DNA from: Nocardioides malaquae | Lineage (GTDB): Bacteria > Actinomycetota > Actinomycetes > Propionibacteriales > Nocardioidaceae | DNA: 64,000 nucleotides | Direction of reading: 5' to 3' | Assembly (NCBI RefSeq): GCF_015070385.1 | Contig: NZ_JADCSA010000001.1 | Coordinates: 124,001-188,000 of the forward strand | Shown here: piece by piece, positions 27,532 to 36,807 of the stretch | How positions within the stretch are numbered: the first letter of the stretch is position 1 | Layout: every line of letters starts with the position of its first letter | Notes under the pieces: model-generated | The model's database searches: none | The model's input: only the letters and a program-made list of their open reading frames with translations | What the model was told of the DNA's origin: nothing | Position numbers and translations under genes: made by a program

Positions 27532-29399
27532 GGCGAGGTGATCAGGGGTGCCGGAGTCGGGACGCCGGCGCTCAGGCCACCCACGCACACGGTCTGCCCG
27601 GGGTTCTCGAGGGTGAGGGTGACGTTGGAGAAGGCGGTGCGCACCGGCACCTGGATGGTGTGGACACCGGAACGGATCGGGATGCGAATCGTCTCCTCAC
27701 CCGCCTGCACCTCGGCATAGGTGTCCCCGCCGGTCAGGTAGGAGATCTCCAGGACGTGGTTGCCCGCCGCCACGGGGCCCGACATGGGGATCGTCGTGCG
27801 CTGGCCGGTCACGGCGTAGCCGCAGTCACCCTCGGGAGCAGGGGCACTGGGCACGGTCAGGGTGAGGTCGACCTCGCGCAGGATGCCCGCCCCGTCCACC
27901 ATCCGCAGCACCTCGCTCGGCATCCCGAAGGTCGGCTCCTCGGGCAGCAGCCCCACCACCGTGGAGACACGTGCCGAGCTGCCGAAGAGGCTCGACATGA
28001 TCCCCTCGGGCACAGGCCCGTCGAGCAGGACGATCCGCGGGTCGATCAGCAGGCCCTCCCGGACGTAGTCGACGTAGGCCCGATCGTCCTCGTTCTTGAG
28101 CGTCGGCACCATGGCTCGTGCCGTCACCGCGCACGAGACCAGCAGGGCCACCGCCAGCACGCTGGCAGCCAGCCCCGGCCAGGGCACCACGAATCGACGC
28201 ACCTGGTCGGGCACGACCGTGCGCCGCAGCGCGAGCGCCACCAGCACCACGACCGAGGGGGCCACGTCGGCGACGAACCGCGACACCATGCCCATGGCGC
28301 TGAGTCCGTCCTTGGTCAGGATCAGGACCACGGCGCCCAGCACGAAGTGCAGCACCAGTCCCACCCCGGCCACGGCCACCACCGGGTCACGCAACGACCG
28401 GATGATCGGGGCCGCCAGGAGCAGGCAGACGAACGCCGCGACGGCGAGCGGCCAACGGGCGTCCGGCTCGAGCGCGGTGCCCGACATCGTCCCGGTCCAC
28501 GGTCCTCCCACGAGGCCACTGATGCCTTGGCGCACGTACTGCTCGGCGATGTGACGCACGTCTGCGAAGGACTGGGGCCAGCCGAAGCCGGAGTTGTCGC
28601 GGCCCACGCCCACCAGCACCCGCACGACCAGGGCGACCAGCAGCACCAGCCACAGCCGGGCGTAGGAGGTGGCGGTGCCGATCAGGCGCTCACGCACCCC
28701 TGCGGACTCCTGCGGCCACATCGCGGCCACGACGACGAAGGCGACGAGCGGCAGCGCCAGGGACCGGTCGCTGCAGAGCAGGACGAGAACCAGCGCCACT
28801 CCGGCGATCGGCAGCCCCGCACGCCAGGAGGAGCGCAGGTGCGCCAGCAGGGTCGAGAAGCCGACCAGCAGCAGGACCACGGTGGGTAGGTGGGTCGAGG
28901 CCAGGCTCCACCACAGGGTGGCGCCGAGAGTCAGCGGGGTGAAGCACGCGACCACGAGAAGAGGGATCTTGACCCAGCGGTCCTCGAGCACCTGGGTGAG
29001 CACCACCCACGTCAGGAGGGCAGCGAGCGTCTGCAGGAGGAGCACCACGAAGGTGACGCCGCCCCAGCTGAACCCCGTGACCTGGGTGGTCGCCCAGACG
29101 AGCAGGTTGCCGATCGGGGAGAACTCTCCGGAGTGGGCGGCGGTGAGGTGGTCCCAGCCCATCGGCTCGTCGGTGGCGCGGGCCAGCATGAGGAAGTCGT
29201 CCTGGGTGAAGAAGCCACCGGCAACCGTGGTGCCACGCCAGATCGCCTGCACCGCGATGACGAGCACGGCGACCATGCCGGCCGGAGACCGGAAGGAGTC
29301 GCGCGCCTCGGCCCACCAGGAGAACTCCTCGCGCCGGGTCTCGGCTCGCCGCCGGGCCCGCTGGCCAGCCGGTCGGGCCTCGCTCTGGAGGTGACTCAT
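27528..29399 (-). CDS. Polytopic membrane protein, probable GT-C glycosyltransferase, in AftD operon
   Basis: A 623-residue protein with about 11 membrane segments and a C-terminal beta-rich extracytoplasmic domain (about 480-623) ending CVGGLSAG. The first outer loop contains GGFFTQDDFLML, the acidic pair expected of GT-C enzymes that use lipid-linked sugar donors. Loops with WWSLASTHLPT are typical of such integral-membrane transferases. ATG 29399 overlaps the aftD stop (ATGA), so the longer open frame upstream is a shadow of aftD. The donor and acceptor are unknown. Confidence 0.78.
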   Translation of the reverse strand: MSHLQSEARPAGQRARRRAETRREEFSWWAEARDSFRSPAGMVAVLVIAVQAIWRGTTVAGGFFTQDDFLMLARATDEPMGWDHLTAAHSGEFSPIGNLLVWATTQVTGFSWGGVTFVVLLLQTLAALLTWVVLTQVLEDRWVKIPLLVVACFTPLTLGATLWWSLASTHLPTVVLLLVGFSTLLAHLRSSWRAGLPIAGVALVLVLLCSDRSLALPLVAFVVVAAMWPQESAGVRERLIGTATSYARLWLVLLVALVVRVLVGVGRDNSGFGWPQSFADVRHIAEQYVRQGISGLVGGPWTGTMSGTALEPDARWPLAVAAFVCLLLAAPIIRSLRDPVVAVAGVGLVLHFVLGAVVLILTKDGLSAMGMVSRFVADVAPSVVVLVALALRRTVVPDQVRRFVVPWPGLAASVLAVALLVSCAVTARAMVPTLKNEDDRAYVDYVREGLLIDPRIVLLDGPVPEGIMSSLFGSSARVSTVVGLLPEEPTFGMPSEVLRMVDGAGILREVDLTLTVPSAPAPEGDCGYAVTGQRTTIPMSGPVAAGNHVLEISYLTGGDTYAEVQAGEETIRIPIRSGVHTIQVPVRTAFSNVTLTLENPGQTVCVGGLSAGVPTPAPLITSP

Positions 29400-32300
29400 C
29401 GTTCCCCTTCCCCGGGAGGTCGCAACAGGCTCATCAGCAGGAGTCCGACCGCGAGTCCCGCGATCCAGTCCGTCCAAGCGACGTGGACTCCCTCCCCACG
29501 CCAGGCCCACACGGCCTGGGCCGTCGTGGCGACCAGGACGAGCACGGACGGTAGCACCAGACGGAGCGTCGCGCGGCCGACCAGGAGAGCGCCGAGCGCC
29601 ATGCCGACGGCGACCGGGATGCCGGCCAGCACCCAGCCGATGCCCACCGCCACCAGCTGCACGCGGCGTGAGCCGGCCGGCAACCAACGCCAGGGCCGGA
29701 CAGCGGGCGCCCGCGAGGGACCGCGGCGGTTGAGCTCGAGCACGACGGCGGCGGCGAAGAGCAGCAGCGCCGCCAGCGCACCCACGTACAGCTGCACCCG
29801 GTAGGTCTGGTCGGGCACGAACTCGAGGATCACGTCGCCCCCGTCGCCGGCCGGCAGCTTGAACCCCTGTTGCCAGCTGTCGAGCCGCAGAGGCTCGAGC
29901 TCCTGGCCGTCGAGGGTGGCCCGCCACCCGAGGTTGACGTTCTCCGGGATGCGGAGCACGCCCTCGGGACCCGCTCCGACGCTCACCGTCCGCTCGCTCG
30001 GACCCCAGTCGACGATGCCGACCTCACGCCCGCGCTTCTCCTCCTCGATCGGCGCGCCGCCGACCGGCGTCAGGGTCAACGACGTCACCGCGAACTGGTC
30101 GGTGGAGGAGACGGAGAGCCGGTGCTGGCCCGCGGGGAGGTCGATCTCGCTGCGGCCGCACACCTCGAGGTCGAGGGGGGTGCCTGCCACGACCTCGCCG
30201 ACCTCGCCCACCACCCGGGTCTCGTAGGTCGTCCCGTCGAGCACGAGCTCGGGCCCGAAGCCGCACAGGGCACCGGTCGTCTGCGCGGGGAACCACGGAG
30301 CCTTGGTGTCCTCGAGCCCTTCGACGTAGAGCTCACCGATGGAGAGCGGCGGCAGCTGCTCGCCGGTGGGCCGGTAGCCGGCCGTGGGGAAGGTGATCCG
30401 CGCACCCGTCGCGGTCAACGGCTCGAAGTAACCCAGGGAATTGCTGGTGAGGTCGACCTCGCGACGCTCTCCCCCGGCCTCGATGACCGCGCGCGCCGGC
30501 TGCGACGCCTGCCCCGGCGCCACGTCGAAGGTGAGCCGACTGATCGTGCGCTCCTCGCCCCAGTCGAGGTTGAGCGCCGGAGCACGGTCGCCGGGAGCCG
30601 CGATCCACGGCGTGGAAGGGTCGCCGTCGACCGCCCGCTGCCCGGAGACCGACGGGTCCCACCCGCTCGTGCTCGTCGCGCTGGCGCGCAGCTGGTTGGG
30701 CAGGGGGCTGAGCAGCTCTGCCGCCTGCGGCGTGCTGCGGGCCACGGCCTGCGCCCGGAAGGTGAAGGTGCCGTCGCTGGCCGTGGCGAAGCGCCGGTTG
30801 AGGCCGTGCTCCTCCTCGCTGGGGCGCGCACTGCTGACGTCGCACTGCGGGCCGAAGCCGATGTCGACGCACGCGCGGCGATGAGGACGCGCCCGGAAGA
30901 CGAACGACGACTCCCCCGTGGCGCCACGGTCGGGCAGGACCAGGCTGCGGTCGATGTCGACGCCGAGGAAGCTGACCTCGCGCAGGGCCACGTAGCCGAG
31001 GTCAGGCTCGCCATGGACCTGCAGGACGGTGATGCGCACCCGGTCCGCTGCGGCGCCGGTGAGGGGGATGATGACCTCGCCGGTCGCCGGGTCCACGTCA
31101 CGCTCGAAGGTGCGCGCACCCACGTCGACCCTGATCTTGCGGACCGGCACCGTCGAGGCCAGGTCGACGCCGGCGACGATCCGCACCTCGGTCAGGGGCT
31201 CGGGGTCGCTGAACCTCAGCTCGAGCCACTGGCCGTCGGGTGCCTCCAGGGGGGCGCTGCGCCAGTAGGTCGCCTCGGTGCCGTCCACCGCGGCGAACGG
31301 ACCGAGCTCAGGCTGGATGGCACCCAACGAGTCGACGTACCCGGACGAGGAGGAAGCGGTGACCGCCGACAGCGAGGTGTACTGGGCGACGACCCGGTCG
31401 GACTCCGAGACACCCGGGTAGTCGTGCGCCGCCCGGCGAGTGCGGTAGGGCTCCTCCGCGGCCATCACCTGGCTGACCGAGTCGGAGAGACGACCGAACT
31501 GACGCTCGCGGCGCCGGAAGCCGTCGCCCACCACCTCGGGAGCCCGGTCCCAACCCTCCTCTGAGACGTTGACGGTCACCTCACCGGGCGAGAGCAGACC
31601 TGCCTCCATCGCGGTCAACGTGTCCTCGGGCCCACCGGCAAGGCTCTTGACGTCGTCGATGTCGACGGCTTCGAGCAGCGGGACGTTGCGGTCGACCACG
31701 AAGATGTCGATCATCGGCTGGCCGCCGACCGAGGCGGTGCCGAACGAGGCCACCCGTTCAAGACCGGGGCTGAGACTGAGCGCCTGGTCCACCCGCGCCG
31801 GCGACGGCGCCTCGGTGGCCCACAGGTCGAGGTCGCGGCGCACCAGCACGTGCTTGATCCCGGCTCGCGCCAAGGCATCGGCCAGCACCGGGGAGCCGAC
31901 GCCGTCCTGGATCCGCTCCTCGATGGCGTCCAGGTAGCGGATCGTCGCGCCGGGCGCCAGGGGGACCTGGCTGCGCGAGACCCAGGGCGAGCTCGCCAAC
32001 GCCTGGATCGGCTCGTCGATCGTCCAGCCCCAGGTCTGCTGCCCGAAGCCGGCCCCGGGCAGGACGAGGGTGCGCCCCTGTCCGGAGTGGTTCTCCAGGT
32101 AGGTCGTGGCGTCGCGCCACGCCTGGGGGATCTCGTCCCACCCCGGCTTGCGGATCTGGTCGGAGAAGAGCGGTTGCGCCGAGGCGAGCAGCAGGACCAG
32201 TGAGACCCCGAGCACCACGGGTCGGGCGAACCGGCTCACGTGGCCGTCACGCACGCCGCGGGTCTGCAGTGCGATCCATGCCCCGAGCACGCCCACGCCG

Positions 32301-33457
32301 TGCGCAAACCCGAGGGCGAGGGGCAGACGGACGATCGGGTCGAGCTTGTGGATGTTGCGGAAGGGGCTCAGCGCGCCGTCTAGCAGCTCGCGGAACGTGG
32401 CCGAGAACGGCCCTGCGAGCACGTCGTTGTGGCCGATGCCGAGCAGCAGGACGCCCGCGAGGGCGCTCAGGACCAGGGGCAGGCGCAACGGCATCCGGGA
32501 GTGGAAGAGCCCGAAGATGCTGAGGGCGGCCACGGCCCCGGTGATGCCGACGAGCCACGGGTCGGTGGAGAGCTCGTAGGAGCCCGGCCACCAAGGTCGC
32601 CCTCCCACCCAGACGAAGGAGAGCCAGTGGTCGGCCCCGCGCACCACGTTGGCCCATCCCAGAGGAGCCGTGGTGGCCGACGAGGTCTCGATGTAGTCGA
32701 GGAACGGCGGGCTGTAACGACCCTGCGTGACCAGTGCGGAGACCCACCACAGGGTCGCGAGGACGACCGCGACCGGCCACCACATCGCCAGCCGCCGACC
32801 GGTCCGGTGACCGATGGCGCAGAGGATCACGAAGCCCGGCAACGGCAGCGCCATCAGCACCTCGGTGGCGTTGACGCCTCCCATGAGCAGGACCGCCACG
32901 CCGGACCACGCCGCCCCCAGCATCGGGCTCAGGGTGCCGCGCAACGCCAGCACGAGCGGGATGACGACCCACGGCAGCATCGCGCTGGGGTGAATCTCGC
33001 CGGTCAGGGCCCCTGAGAGCCCCAGGAGACGGGGCGAGAAGGCGTACGCCAGCCCCGCGACCATGGGCAGCCACGGGCGGTGCCGGGGTGAGTCGAGGAT
33101 CGTGAAGAGTCGCCGGGCTCCCTCGTAGGCCACGATGAGGAGCAGCCCCGACCACAGTCGCTGCACCACCCACTCGGGCAGCCCGACCAGGTCACCGAGG
33201 ACGAAGAACGCGCCGTGCGGGAAGAGGTAGCCGTAGGCCTGGTTCTGCATCTCGCCGAAGGCGCTGAGGGGGTTCCACGCCGTCAGGGTGCGCTCGAGGA
33301 AGCCGCCTGGGTCGACCGAGAGGTCGAGCTTGGTGTCGAACGTCGTCTCGCCCACCCGCTGGAGGAACGAGAAGCCCATGAGCACGGTCCACACGAGGAG
33401 GTGAGGCCAGAACCGTCGATGGACGTCCGTCGATGCCGAACGCAGCCCCAACCACAC
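29396..33457 (-). CDS. aftD: AftD-like alpha-(1->3)-arabinofuranosyltransferase family protein
   Basis: A very large membrane glycosyltransferase, 1353 residues. The N-terminal GT-C portion (about 1-430) has many membrane helices and an acidic first loop, TKLDLSVDPGGFLERTL. The DUF3367/AftD core and carbohydrate-binding-like beta domains follow (about 690-1100; LTEVRIVAGVDL and ISRLTFDVAPGQ look like discoidin-type folds). Several membrane helices close the protein (about 1240-1350). In mycobacteria AftD adds arabinofuranose to arabinogalactan/lipoarabinomannan. Nocardioidaceae are not known to make that arabinogalactan, so the substrate is open. GTG start, no strong ribosome binding site; first gene of a coupled operon. 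Confidence 0.88.
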   Translation of the reverse strand: MWLGLRSASTDVHRRFWPHLLVWTVLMGFSFLQRVGETTFDTKLDLSVDPGGFLERTLTAWNPLSAFGEMQNQAYGYLFPHGAFFVLGDLVGLPEWVVQRLWSGLLLIVAYEGARRLFTILDSPRHRPWLPMVAGLAYAFSPRLLGLSGALTGEIHPSAMLPWVVIPLVLALRGTLSPMLGAAWSGVAVLLMGGVNATEVLMALPLPGFVILCAIGHRTGRRLAMWWPVAVVLATLWWVSALVTQGRYSPPFLDYIETSSATTAPLGWANVVRGADHWLSFVWVGGRPWWPGSYELSTDPWLVGITGAVAALSIFGLFHSRMPLRLPLVLSALAGVLLLGIGHNDVLAGPFSATFRELLDGALSPFRNIHKLDPIVRLPLALGFAHGVGVLGAWIALQTRGVRDGHVSRFARPVVLGVSLVLLLASAQPLFSDQIRKPGWDEIPQAWRDATTYLENHSGQGRTLVLPGAGFGQQTWGWTIDEPIQALASSPWVSRSQVPLAPGATIRYLDAIEERIQDGVGSPVLADALARAGIKHVLVRRDLDLWATEAPSPARVDQALSLSPGLERVASFGTASVGGQPMIDIFVVDRNVPLLEAVDIDDVKSLAGGPEDTLTAMEAGLLSPGEVTVNVSEEGWDRAPEVVGDGFRRRERQFGRLSDSVSQVMAAEEPYRTRRAAHDYPGVSESDRVVAQYTSLSAVTASSSSGYVDSLGAIQPELGPFAAVDGTEATYWRSAPLEAPDGQWLELRFSDPEPLTEVRIVAGVDLASTVPVRKIRVDVGARTFERDVDPATGEVIIPLTGAAADRVRITVLQVHGEPDLGYVALREVSFLGVDIDRSLVLPDRGATGESSFVFRARPHRRACVDIGFGPQCDVSSARPSEEEHGLNRRFATASDGTFTFRAQAVARSTPQAAELLSPLPNQLRASATSTSGWDPSVSGQRAVDGDPSTPWIAAPGDRAPALNLDWGEERTISRLTFDVAPGQASQPARAVIEAGGERREVDLTSNSLGYFEPLTATGARITFPTAGYRPTGEQLPPLSIGELYVEGLEDTKAPWFPAQTTGALCGFGPELVLDGTTYETRVVGEVGEVVAGTPLDLEVCGRSEIDLPAGQHRLSVSSTDQFAVTSLTLTPVGGAPIEEEKRGREVGIVDWGPSERTVSVGAGPEGVLRIPENVNLGWRATLDGQELEPLRLDSWQQGFKLPAGDGGDVILEFVPDQTYRVQLYVGALAALLLFAAAVVLELNRRGPSRAPAVRPWRWLPAGSRRVQLVAVGIGWVLAGIPVAVGMALGALLVGRATLRLVLPSVLVLVATTAQAVWAWRGEGVHVAWTDWIAGLAVGLLLMSLLRPPGEGER

Positions 33458-33472
33458 AGTGAGAATCCCGCC

Positions 33473-33500
33473 TTGCCAACCGACAACTCAGTAGTAACCT
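33473..33500 (+). promoter_or_regulatory. Promoter candidate of the methyltransferase gene (TTGCCA-N16-TAACCT)
   Basis: TTGCCA (33473-33478) and TAACCT (33495-33500) are spaced by 16 bp, close to the housekeeping consensus. The predicted leader before ATG 33549 is about 40 nt. Confidence 0.4.
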
Positions 33501-33548
33501 GCGGGGCACCTTACCTGCACCACACTGTCTCCACGAGGGGTCCAAGCA

Positions 33549-34298
33549 ATGTCCCACGCAGATGTTCCACCCGCCTCCCGTGAGCGCGCACAGGCGCCGC
33601 TCACCTTCGCCGAGGCGTGGGCCGCGGTGCAGGACGTCCCCGGCTGGCTGAAGGAGGGACAGGCCCGCATCCTGTGGGACGAGGCCACGAAGCTGGGGCC
33701 CGGCGCCAAGGTCCTCGAGATCGGGTCCCACCAGGGCCGCTCGACCGTGATCCTGGGCGAGGCCCTGCGCCCCAAGGGTGGCACCGTCATCGCCGTCGAC
33801 CCCTTCGTCGAGGGGCGTCTCTTCGGCGGCCTGTCGACGAAGGAGAAGTTCGAGCGCAACATCGCCGCCAACGACCTCCAGGGTGTCGTGGAGCTCGTCC
33901 AGGACTACAGCACCGGGCTGCGCCCCACCTGGGACCGGACGTTCGACCTGCTCTACATCGACGGCAAGCACGACTACTGGACCCTGTCGGACGACCTCAG
34001 GTGGAGCGTCCACCTGCCCGAGGGCGGAGGCATCGTCATCCACGACTGCTTCTCCTCGATCGGCGTCACGCTCGGCATCCTGCGGCACGTGCTCTTCTCC
34101 GACCGGATCACCTATGAGCGCCGCAGCAACTCCCAGGCACTCTTCCGCGTCCGTCGGCCCAGCGCCGCCGACCGCGTACGCATCCTGGGCGAGATGCCGT
34201 GGTGGATCCGCAACGTCTTCATCAAGGTCCTGCTGCGCCTCAAGCTCCGCCCGGTGGCCCGGCTCTTCGGCCACGACTCGCCCTACGACCCCTACTGA
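33549..34298 (+). CDS. Class I SAM-dependent methyltransferase (Methyltransf_24-like)
   Basis: A 249-residue protein. Motif I is VLEIGSHQGRSTVIL (about residue 55), and the substrate/SAM-side block LLYIDGKHDYWTLSDDL (about 135) is typical of the small catechol-like or sugar methyltransferases in antibiotic and glycan clusters. The C-terminus is basic (KVLLRLKLRPVARLF), perhaps membrane-associated. It diverges from aftD and its stop codon overlaps the stop of the convergent condensation-fold gene by 7 bp. It may methylate a sugar of the same glycan; this is inference. Confidence 0.85.
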   Translation: MSHADVPPASRERAQAPLTFAEAWAAVQDVPGWLKEGQARILWDEATKLGPGAKVLEIGSHQGRSTVILGEALRPKGGTVIAVDPFVEGRLFGGLSTKEKFERNIAANDLQGVVELVQDYSTGLRPTWDRTFDLLYIDGKHDYWTLSDDLRWSVHLPEGGGIVIHDCFSSIGVTLGILRHVLFSDRITYERRSNSQALFRVRRPSAADRVRILGEMPWWIRNVFIKVLLRLKLRPVARLFGHDSPYDPY

Positions 34299-35440
34299 GC
34301 AGCTGAGCGGCGCAGCCGCTCCAGACGTCCGACGACGAGGTCCAGCAGACGCTGGACCTCGTCGTCGTTGAAGTCGTCACGCCGCGTGCGCAGCGAGATC
34401 GTGGACCCCGCACCCGTCGTCACCAGGCCCACGCCCACCGCCTGCGGGCCGTTCACCGCCGGGAACATCGCCATCGAGACGAGGCCCTCCCCCGTGACGA
34501 CGCCGAGGTTGCTCACGTTGACCGTGTAGCCGAGCCGGTTCTTCAGGGCACGGGTGATCATCGGCCCGACCCCCTTCGCAGACGTCTCGGGAAAGGCCGG
34601 CTCCGGCTCCACCGCGCGCATGGCCGAACGCACGTCGTCCACGCTCCAGCCCCGCTTCAGCGGGATGCGGAAGTAGGCAGTCTGGCGATCTGGCGCACTC
34701 TGCCCGGGTTCGCGCCGCGACGCGCCCATCACGACCAGGAAGCGCCGGCCGCCGCTGGTGCGACGCCGCGGCCACTCCGCGTGCACGTCATTGAGCGCGG
34801 CGCAGAGCAGCGCACCGTTGACCCGCCCCGACGTCTCACGGACCTGGACCAGGCGTTCGGGTGTGCCTGGCTCGGCGTCACCGCAGCCACTGAAGCGCGT
34901 CGGCGGAGTGGCCAGGGCTTCGGCGAGGCGTAGCAGGCTGGACGCGAGGAAGCTCTGGCTCGAGGTCCGGTCGCCCACGCCCCGGGCGGAGGAGCGCACC
35001 TCCCGCCCGGTGGCCGCCGTGACGATGGACAGGAGACCGAGTCCGTCGCAGACCCCGTGGTGGGCGGTGACGAAGACGTCGCGACCGTCGTCGGAGGCGA
35101 GCACGCGCACCAGGCGCCCGTCGGAGAAGTCATGACTGGCACTCTGCTCCCGGCTCGTGGCCCAGGCCTCCGACGCCACTCGTTCGACCACCGGCACCAC
35201 ACCCAGGTGGGGGTGGTCGGCGGCCATGCGGCGCAGCCTCTCCGGCGCCCCCTCCAGGTCGACCGGCGTGTCGAAGCGGGCCTCCAGCGAGATGCCCCAG
35301 GTGACGTCGGGGTCACCGTAGAGACCCACCACCTCACGAGCGCGGCGCAGCGCCTCCTCGGCCTCGCGAGCCTCCTGGGTCACCTCGTCCGGGGCGGCTG
35401 GTCCCTCCGCCTGGGGAACGCCCGGCCGCGTCGAGGTCAC
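34292..35440 (-). CDS. Condensation-fold (PapA/WS-DGAT-like) acyltransferase
   Basis: A 382-residue protein of the CoA-dependent acyltransferase/condensation superfamily. The catalytic HHxxxDG motif is present as HHGVCDG (residues 127-133). The C-terminal half has VNVSNLGVVTGEG and SLRTRRDDFND, matching the floor-loop and second-lobe positions of PapA-type enzymes. Such enzymes esterify lipids or sugars with acyl groups. The GTG at 35440 overlaps the stop of the OafA-type acyltransferase gene (GTGA), so the two are translationally coupled. The first 35 residues are low-complexity acidic. Confidence 0.75.
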   Translation of the reverse strand: MTSTRPGVPQAEGPAAPDEVTQEAREAEEALRRAREVVGLYGDPDVTWGISLEARFDTPVDLEGAPERLRRMAADHPHLGVVPVVERVASEAWATSREQSASHDFSDGRLVRVLASDDGRDVFVTAHHGVCDGLGLLSIVTAATGREVRSSARGVGDRTSSQSFLASSLLRLAEALATPPTRFSGCGDAEPGTPERLVQVRETSGRVNGALLCAALNDVHAEWPRRRTSGGRRFLVVMGASRREPGQSAPDRQTAYFRIPLKRGWSVDDVRSAMRAVEPEPAFPETSAKGVGPMITRALKNRLGYTVNVSNLGVVTGEGLVSMAMFPAVNGPQAVGVGLVTTGAGSTISLRTRRDDFNDDEVQRLLDLVVGRLERLRRSAAQ

Positions 35441-36696
35441 GCACCGCTCCCACCGGTCGGCACGGATCCACCTGAGGACGCGGGAGCAGGCTGCCCGGGG
35501 CGCGCCGCGCGAACACCACCGCGATTCGAGCGAGTGGTCAGCTTCTTGGACCAGCCCATGGTCGGCACCTCGACCCAGGCGTAGCTCGCCGCCCCGAGGA
35601 GGTAGGAGATCGGGACCACCCACAGCAGCCACAGCAGGACGCCACCGGGGCCCTCGGGGAAGGTGCGGTCCGAGGCCAGCAGCACGATCAGCGGCATGTG
35701 CCACAGGTAGATCCCGTAGGACCACCTGCCGGTCGCCTGCATCCACCGCGTGCTGAGCAGCCTGACGAAGGGGGCCCGAGGCCCCGAGAAGGTGGAGATG
35801 ACCAGGAGTGTCCCGGCCAGGCCGAAGGCGGATCCGTCACGCACGAGCTCCTGCGAGAGGGTCAACGCCTCGAAGGTGTGGGGCCCGCCCCACTCGGAGG
35901 TGCCCACCACCACGAAGAGCACCGCCAGCAGGGGGAGCAACCAGGGGTCCTCCATGAGCTTGCGCCCCCGGGTGATCGTGGTCAGGCCGGCCCGCTCGGC
36001 CTCCATCATCATCGCCACGAGGGCGCCGAAGGCGAAGCAGGCGATGAACTTGGGCAACCACATGCCCGCACTCATCCACTGCGACTCGTGGTGCACGAAC
36101 CAGAGCCACCCCACCGAGACCGGCAGTGCGGTCAGGAGCATCGCGACGTGGACCTTGACCCGGTGCCGGGCCGTGACCTTCGGGACCACCGTGTGGGCCA
36201 GCAGCGCCAGGAGCGGGAGAGCCAGGTACCACGTCAGCTCGGTGCCCATCGACCACGACTGCTGCAGCCCCTGGACCAGGCCGAAGAACTCGAGCGTGTT
36301 GATCAGGGTCAGCTGCTTGAGGTAGGTGCCGAAGGAGGACGGCACCGCAGCCGGGTAGACGAAGTACCAGATGTGCAGCACTGCCCAGTAGGCCGGGAAG
36401 ATGCGCAGGACGCGTCGGATCGCGTAGTCGCGGAGGTTGGGGCGGGGGGCAACACCCAGCACCCACCGCGCGAAGGGTCGGTAGAGCAGGAAGCCCGAGA
36501 GCACGAAGAGGGCGATCGGGCCGTAACCGTGGACCCCCAGCCACGGGTACTCCGTGCGACCCGTGACGTGGATCAGCACCACCATGAGCGCAGCAAAGCC
36601 GCGCATCCCGGTGAGGGACGAGATCTGGGCGTCCTTCACCTCGCGGGAGGTGGGATCGACTCCGGTCACTTCGGTGGCAGCCACCGCAACATTCAA
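35437..36696 (-). CDS. OafA/YrhL-type membrane acyltransferase (Acyl_transf_3)
   Basis: A 419-residue integral membrane O-acyltransferase that modifies extracytoplasmic sugars, with about 10 helices. The family R-x10-H motif is at R32 and H43 (MRGFAALMVVLIH), followed by LFVLSGFLL and the RVLRIFPAYW block (about residue 92). The C-terminal tail (about 390-419) is Gly/Pro/Ser-rich. The start is uncertain: TTG 36696 opens the frame, and GTG 36684 or 36669 are alternatives. It is upstream of, and coupled to, the condensation-fold acyltransferase. Confidence 0.85.
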   Translation of the reverse strand: MNVAVAATEVTGVDPTSREVKDAQISSLTGMRGFAALMVVLIHVTGRTEYPWLGVHGYGPIALFVLSGFLLYRPFARWVLGVAPRPNLRDYAIRRVLRIFPAYWAVLHIWYFVYPAAVPSSFGTYLKQLTLINTLEFFGLVQGLQQSWSMGTELTWYLALPLLALLAHTVVPKVTARHRVKVHVAMLLTALPVSVGWLWFVHHESQWMSAGMWLPKFIACFAFGALVAMMMEAERAGLTTITRGRKLMEDPWLLPLLAVLFVVVGTSEWGGPHTFEALTLSQELVRDGSAFGLAGTLLVISTFSGPRAPFVRLLSTRWMQATGRWSYGIYLWHMPLIVLLASDRTFPEGPGGVLLWLLWVVPISYLLGAASYAWVEVPTMGWSKKLTTRSNRGGVRAARPGQPAPASSGGSVPTGGSGA

Positions 36697-36794
36697 GCAT
36701 GTCGGACGGCACCTGTCTCATGGGAAGAACCGGTCACCCGCGCGACGTCCACCGGCGCGGAGCCACGCCCCTACCCACCGGTAGGCATATTCCC

Positions 36795-36800
36795 TAGACT
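36795..36800 (+). promoter_or_regulatory. -10 box of leaderless flippase promoter
   Basis: TAGACT (TAnnnT) ends 7 nt before GTG 36808. The first 370 codons of the longer open frame upstream belong to the other strand's gene. Confidence 0.5.
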
Positions 36801-36807
36801 CCCCCGA

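Noticed and set aside
29400-29927. Upstream extension of the 27528-29399 membrane protein
   Set aside because: It lies inside aftD in another frame; the ATGA overlap at 29399 gives the start.
35698-36807. 370-codon upstream extension of the flippase gene
   Set aside because: It is antisense to the OafA-type acyltransferase and lacks family similarity; the GTG at 36808 has a promoter 7 nt upstream.
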